Part shown: positions 6,839-8,353 of the stretch, piece by piece
How positions within the stretch are numbered: position 1 is the first letter of the stretch
Layout of the letters: the number at the start of each line of letters is the position of its first letter
Source of the DNA: Deinococcus alpinitundrae
GTDB taxonomy: Bacteria; Deinococcota; Deinococci; Deinococcales; Deinococcaceae
Assembly: GCF_009982895.1 (NCBI RefSeq)
Contig: NZ_WXZL01000054.1
Location: 1-8,353, forward strand
Length of the DNA: 8,353 nucleotides
Reading direction: 5' to 3'
The notes under the pieces: model-generated
What the model saw: the letters and a program-made list of their open reading frames with translations, nothing else
What the model was told of the DNA's origin: nothing
The model's database searches: none
Translations under genes and position numbers: made by a program

Positions 6839-7027
6839 ATGAATCAAACCTGGCGCTGGGTGTTGCTGGCCCTGCTGGTGGTGTTCGTGCTGGGCCTGGG
6901 CGCGCTGGCCGTCACTTCAGCAGAGGACGGTGACTACTCGGCGGCAGCGCAAGGGGCGGGAGCAGGACTGGCGCTGCTGATGTTCAGCCTGAGTTTACTT
7001 AAACGTCTGCGCGAAGGGCGTAAATAG
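6839..7027 (+). CDS. Second small two-helix membrane protein, function unknown
   Basis: A 62-residue protein with a strongly hydrophobic helix at about 6-26 and a second at about 41-55. An acidic loop with a few charges (SAEDGDYS, 27-34) joins them, and the tail is very basic (KRLREGRK, 55-62). By the positive-inside rule both ends should be cytoplasmic, with the acidic loop outside. No known family is recognised. It begins 13 nt after the preceding small gene, and a 5-codon reading frame bridges the two stop and start codons. It closes the psd-dedA cluster and is followed by a 331-bp intergenic region. Confidence 0.6.
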   Translation: MNQTWRWVLLALLVVFVLGLGALAVTSAEDGDYSAAAQGAGAGLALLMFSLSLLKRLREGRK

Positions 7028-7160
7028 AGCGCCATCTCTAGTCACGGGAAAAAATCTCCCTCTGGCCCCAGACACTTGCTCTGAGCGTGTCCAGCTATTT
7101 TGCTGGCCCGCCATACCAGAAAAGCTAGAGGACACCTTCATCTTGCATGGGTTTCTGCCT

Positions 7161-7226
7161 GTTGCACGTCAACTGTCCATGGCGCGCATAGCTTCTTTAG
7201 AACCGTGAATCACGTTGCAATTCAAC
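7161..7226. promoter_or_regulatory. Candidate operator region: repeated 13-mer and palindrome
   Basis: GTTGCANNTCAAC occurs at 7161-7173 (NN = CG) and again at 7214-7226 (NN = AT), start to start 53 bp, close to five helical turns. Each copy is itself a dyad, GTTG-N5-CAAC. A perfect palindrome CGTGA-A-TCACG (7204-7214) abuts the second copy. Repeats on the same helix face upstream of a gene suggest binding sites for a dimeric regulator. The regulator is unknown, and chance occurrence cannot be excluded by eye. Confidence 0.35.
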
Positions 7227-7349
7227 GGTAAAGATTGCCGCAAATGGCGCAGCAACATGGACCTACGCTGGCCACGTCAGGAATCTTAATCGTGGCTCAT
7301 CATTCGCGCGGCTCACTTCCCGTGCTCTACCAGTGCGGCTTTTGTTACT

Positions 7350-7353
7350 GGAG
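7350..7353 (+). promoter_or_regulatory. Shine-Dalgarno sequence of the rhodopsin gene
   Basis: GGAG ends 5 nt before the ATG at 7359. It fixes this start and contrasts with the leaderless-style starts elsewhere in the window, implying that the rhodopsin mRNA has a real 5' leader. Confidence 0.65.
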
Positions 7354-7358
7354 TTGTT

Positions 7359-8258
7359 ATGAGGCAACGTTTCACGCCGCTGACTTGGATTATTGCCGCC
7401 CTGACCATGCTGCTGGGTACCGTGCTGGCCCAGAGCGCTGCGGTCGAGGCCCCACGGCTGACCTTGAGTTATGGTCAGTTCGGCCTGGTGTACCAACTGT
7501 TCTCAATCACCATCGCCACCATGGGTGCAGGCTTCCTCTTCTTTGTCCTGGCCCAGCCCAACCTGTCTCCCAAGTACCGCCCGGCCATGGTGGTCTCAGC
7601 ACTGGTGGTCGCCGTGGCTTTCTACCACTACTTCCGGATCTTCAACTCCTGGAACGAATCTTACGCCCTGACCGGTGAGGTCTACCGCGCCACAGGTATT
7701 CCGTTCAACGACGCCTACCGCTACGCCGACTGGATCCTGACGGTGCCGCTGCTGCTGGTCGAGACCGTAGCGGTGCTGGCCCTCGCCAGTAATGTCGCTT
7801 CGGGCATGATCTGGCGTCTGGCGCTGGCCGCCTTCGTGATGATCGCCACGGGATACCCGGGTGAAATCTCCAACGACACCACAACGCGCTTGATTTGGGG
7901 AACCATCAGCACCATTCCTTTCATCTACATCGTCTACACGTTGTTCGCCGAACTGGGCAAGTCGCTGGCCCGCCAGCCTGCACGGGTACAGGTGCTGACC
8001 CGGAATCTGCGGCTCCTGCTGTTCGCTTCCTGGGGCTTTTACCCTATCGCCTACCTGTTGCCCGTTCTGCTGGGCGGCGGCCTGAGCGCCAACGGCGTGG
8101 TCGCCGTGCAAGTGGGCTACAGCCTCGCAGACATCCTGGCCAAAGTCGGCTTCGGCACCCTGATCTACTTCATCGCGCTGGAAAAGACGGCCCACGACCG
8201 GAGTATGGGTGTGGCAGAAAACAGCACCACCCCGGCGGCCACCGAACGAACCTCCTAG
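7359..8258 (+). CDS. Xanthorhodopsin-type light-driven proton pump
   Basis: A 299-residue, seven-helix retinal protein of the proteorhodopsin/xanthorhodopsin group, which pumps protons outward in light. Helix C carries the pump triad Asp124, Thr128 and Glu135 (acceptor, D-T-E, donor) within RYADWILTVPLLLVE (121-135). His90 in FYHYFRIF can pair with Asp124. Leu132, at the spectral-tuning position, predicts green absorption. Helix F has the retinal-pocket motif SWGFYP (224-229). Helix G has Asp258 and the retinal-binding Lys262 in YSLADILAKVGFG (254-266). Gly181, in LIWGTISTIPF (178-188), replaces the tryptophan of bacteriorhodopsin (Trp138), as in carotenoid-binding xanthorhodopsin and Gloeobacter rhodopsin. 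Residues 10-25 resemble a signal peptide ending near VLAQS. No retinal or carotenoid gene is in view, so retinal must come from elsewhere. A transposase gene ends just past the stop. Confidence 0.95.
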   Translation: MRQRFTPLTWIIAALTMLLGTVLAQSAAVEAPRLTLSYGQFGLVYQLFSITIATMGAGFLFFVLAQPNLSPKYRPAMVVSALVVAVAFYHYFRIFNSWNESYALTGEVYRATGIPFNDAYRYADWILTVPLLLVETVAVLALASNVASGMIWRLALAAFVMIATGYPGEISNDTTTRLIWGTISTIPFIYIVYTLFAELGKSLARQPARVQVLTRNLRLLLFASWGFYPIAYLLPVLLGGGLSANGVVAVQVGYSLADILAKVGFGTLIYFIALEKTAHDRSMGVAENSTTPAATERTS

Positions 8259-8353
8259 AGCATTTGTCACAATAGAACCTGGGGATGGGCGTGTTTAAAC
8301 CAGTGTTCGATATCCAAGCGTTTCACGGCGTCCAAAGCGCTGCCAATGGCGTT
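8256..8353. mobile_element. Probable end of an insertion sequence, continuing beyond the window
   Basis: The 3' end of a transposase gene lies 8 bp past the rhodopsin stop. IS630/Tc1-type elements insert at TA, and a TA occurs within the rhodopsin TAG at 8256-8257; the element could then begin with GAGCATTTGTCAC. The opposite end and the terminal repeat lie outside the window, so the exact boundary is an inference. Confidence 0.45.
8267..8353 (-). CDS. C-terminal end of a transposase, probably IS630-like (partial)
   Basis: The minus strand is open from the window edge to a TGA at 8269-8267 and encodes 28 residues: NAIGSALDAVKRLD, then IEHWFKHAHPQVLL. The pattern AI..ALDAV...DI..WF.HA resembles the extreme C terminus of IS630-type DDE transposases, which often end in a D-x-x-x-W-F-x-H motif. 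The catalytic DDE residues are off the window, so the family call rests on this short tail. Only 8 bp separate its stop codon from that of the rhodopsin gene, with the two genes converging, as expected if an insertion sequence landed at the rhodopsin 3' end. Confidence 0.5.
   Translation of the reverse strand, partial: NAIGSALDAVKRLDIEHWFKHAHPQVLL

Larger units (their letters stand above)
7028..7358. other. Long intergenic region upstream of the rhodopsin gene
   Basis: This stretch has a G+C content near one half (32 of 60 bases at 7081-7140, 29 of 60 at 7201-7260), clearly below the neighbouring genes. It holds two small hairpins near the end of the psd cluster (GGGA/TCCC at 7046-7060; CCAGC-TATTTT-GCTGG at 7091-7106), neither with a T tail, so terminator status is doubtful. 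Further right are the 13-mer repeats and palindrome listed separately. I could not identify a convincing -35/-10 pair for the rhodopsin gene. Confidence 0.6.

Noticed and set aside
7046..7106. Small hairpins after the psd cluster as terminators
   Set aside because: Stems are only 4 and 5 bp and neither is followed by a T tail.
7143..7208. Short TTG-started frame (21 codons) with an AGAGGA 10 nt upstream, before the rhodopsin gene
   Set aside because: The composition is unremarkable, the start codon is weak, and it overlaps the repeat region; one chance Shine-Dalgarno match is not enough to call a leader peptide.
1..8353. CRISPR array, tRNA, rRNA or phage genes
   Set aside because: No periodic repeats, cloverleaf-like sequences or recognisable phage proteins were found on either strand.

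Overview
The window looks like chromosomal DNA from a member of the Deinococcota, most probably Deinococcus. Four things point there: high G+C coding DNA, a homoisocitrate dehydrogenase very close to the Thermus/Deinococcus lysine-pathway enzyme, several start codons only 6-11 nt downstream of a -10 box (the leaderless-mRNA style known from Deinococcus), and a xanthorhodopsin-type rhodopsin. The genus is inferred from content; no marker RNA gene is present.

Left edge (1-329): a minus-strand promoter (TTGACA, 17 bp, TATTGT) and Shine-Dalgarno sequence lead into a gene that runs off the left edge. Most of 91-270 is unassigned. A strong minus-strand terminator at 272-318 closes the next gene block.

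Minus-strand block (330-4010, transcribed right to left): a membrane-anchored PIG-L/LmbE deacetylase, then mnmC1/mnmD (tRNA wobble-uridine methyltransferase), then mnmC2 (FAD oxidoreductase) overlapping it by 4 nt, then homoisocitrate dehydrogenase with its own -10 box. The two Mnm genes are the two halves of the MnmC enzyme, encoded separately in the same order as in the fused protein.

Plus-strand block (4089-7027): a GCS2/YbdK-like carboxylate-amine ligase diverges from the PIG-L gene across a 78-bp region. Next comes a compact membrane-lipid cluster: a phosphatidylserine decarboxylase proenzyme, a DedA-family membrane protein, and two small two-helix membrane proteins of unknown function, closely spaced and probably co-transcribed.

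Right side (7028-8353): a 331-bp, less GC-rich intergenic region carries a repeated 13-mer and a palindrome that could be regulatory. It precedes a microbial rhodopsin with the proton-pump D-T-E motif and the helix-E glycine that lets xanthorhodopsin and Gloeobacter rhodopsin bind a carotenoid antenna. Just past the rhodopsin stop codon lies the 3' end of a transposase on the minus strand, so an insertion sequence probably abuts the rhodopsin gene. The rhodopsin with its possible antenna site and upstream repeats is the most interesting part. I see no defence system, CRISPR array, tRNA or rRNA.
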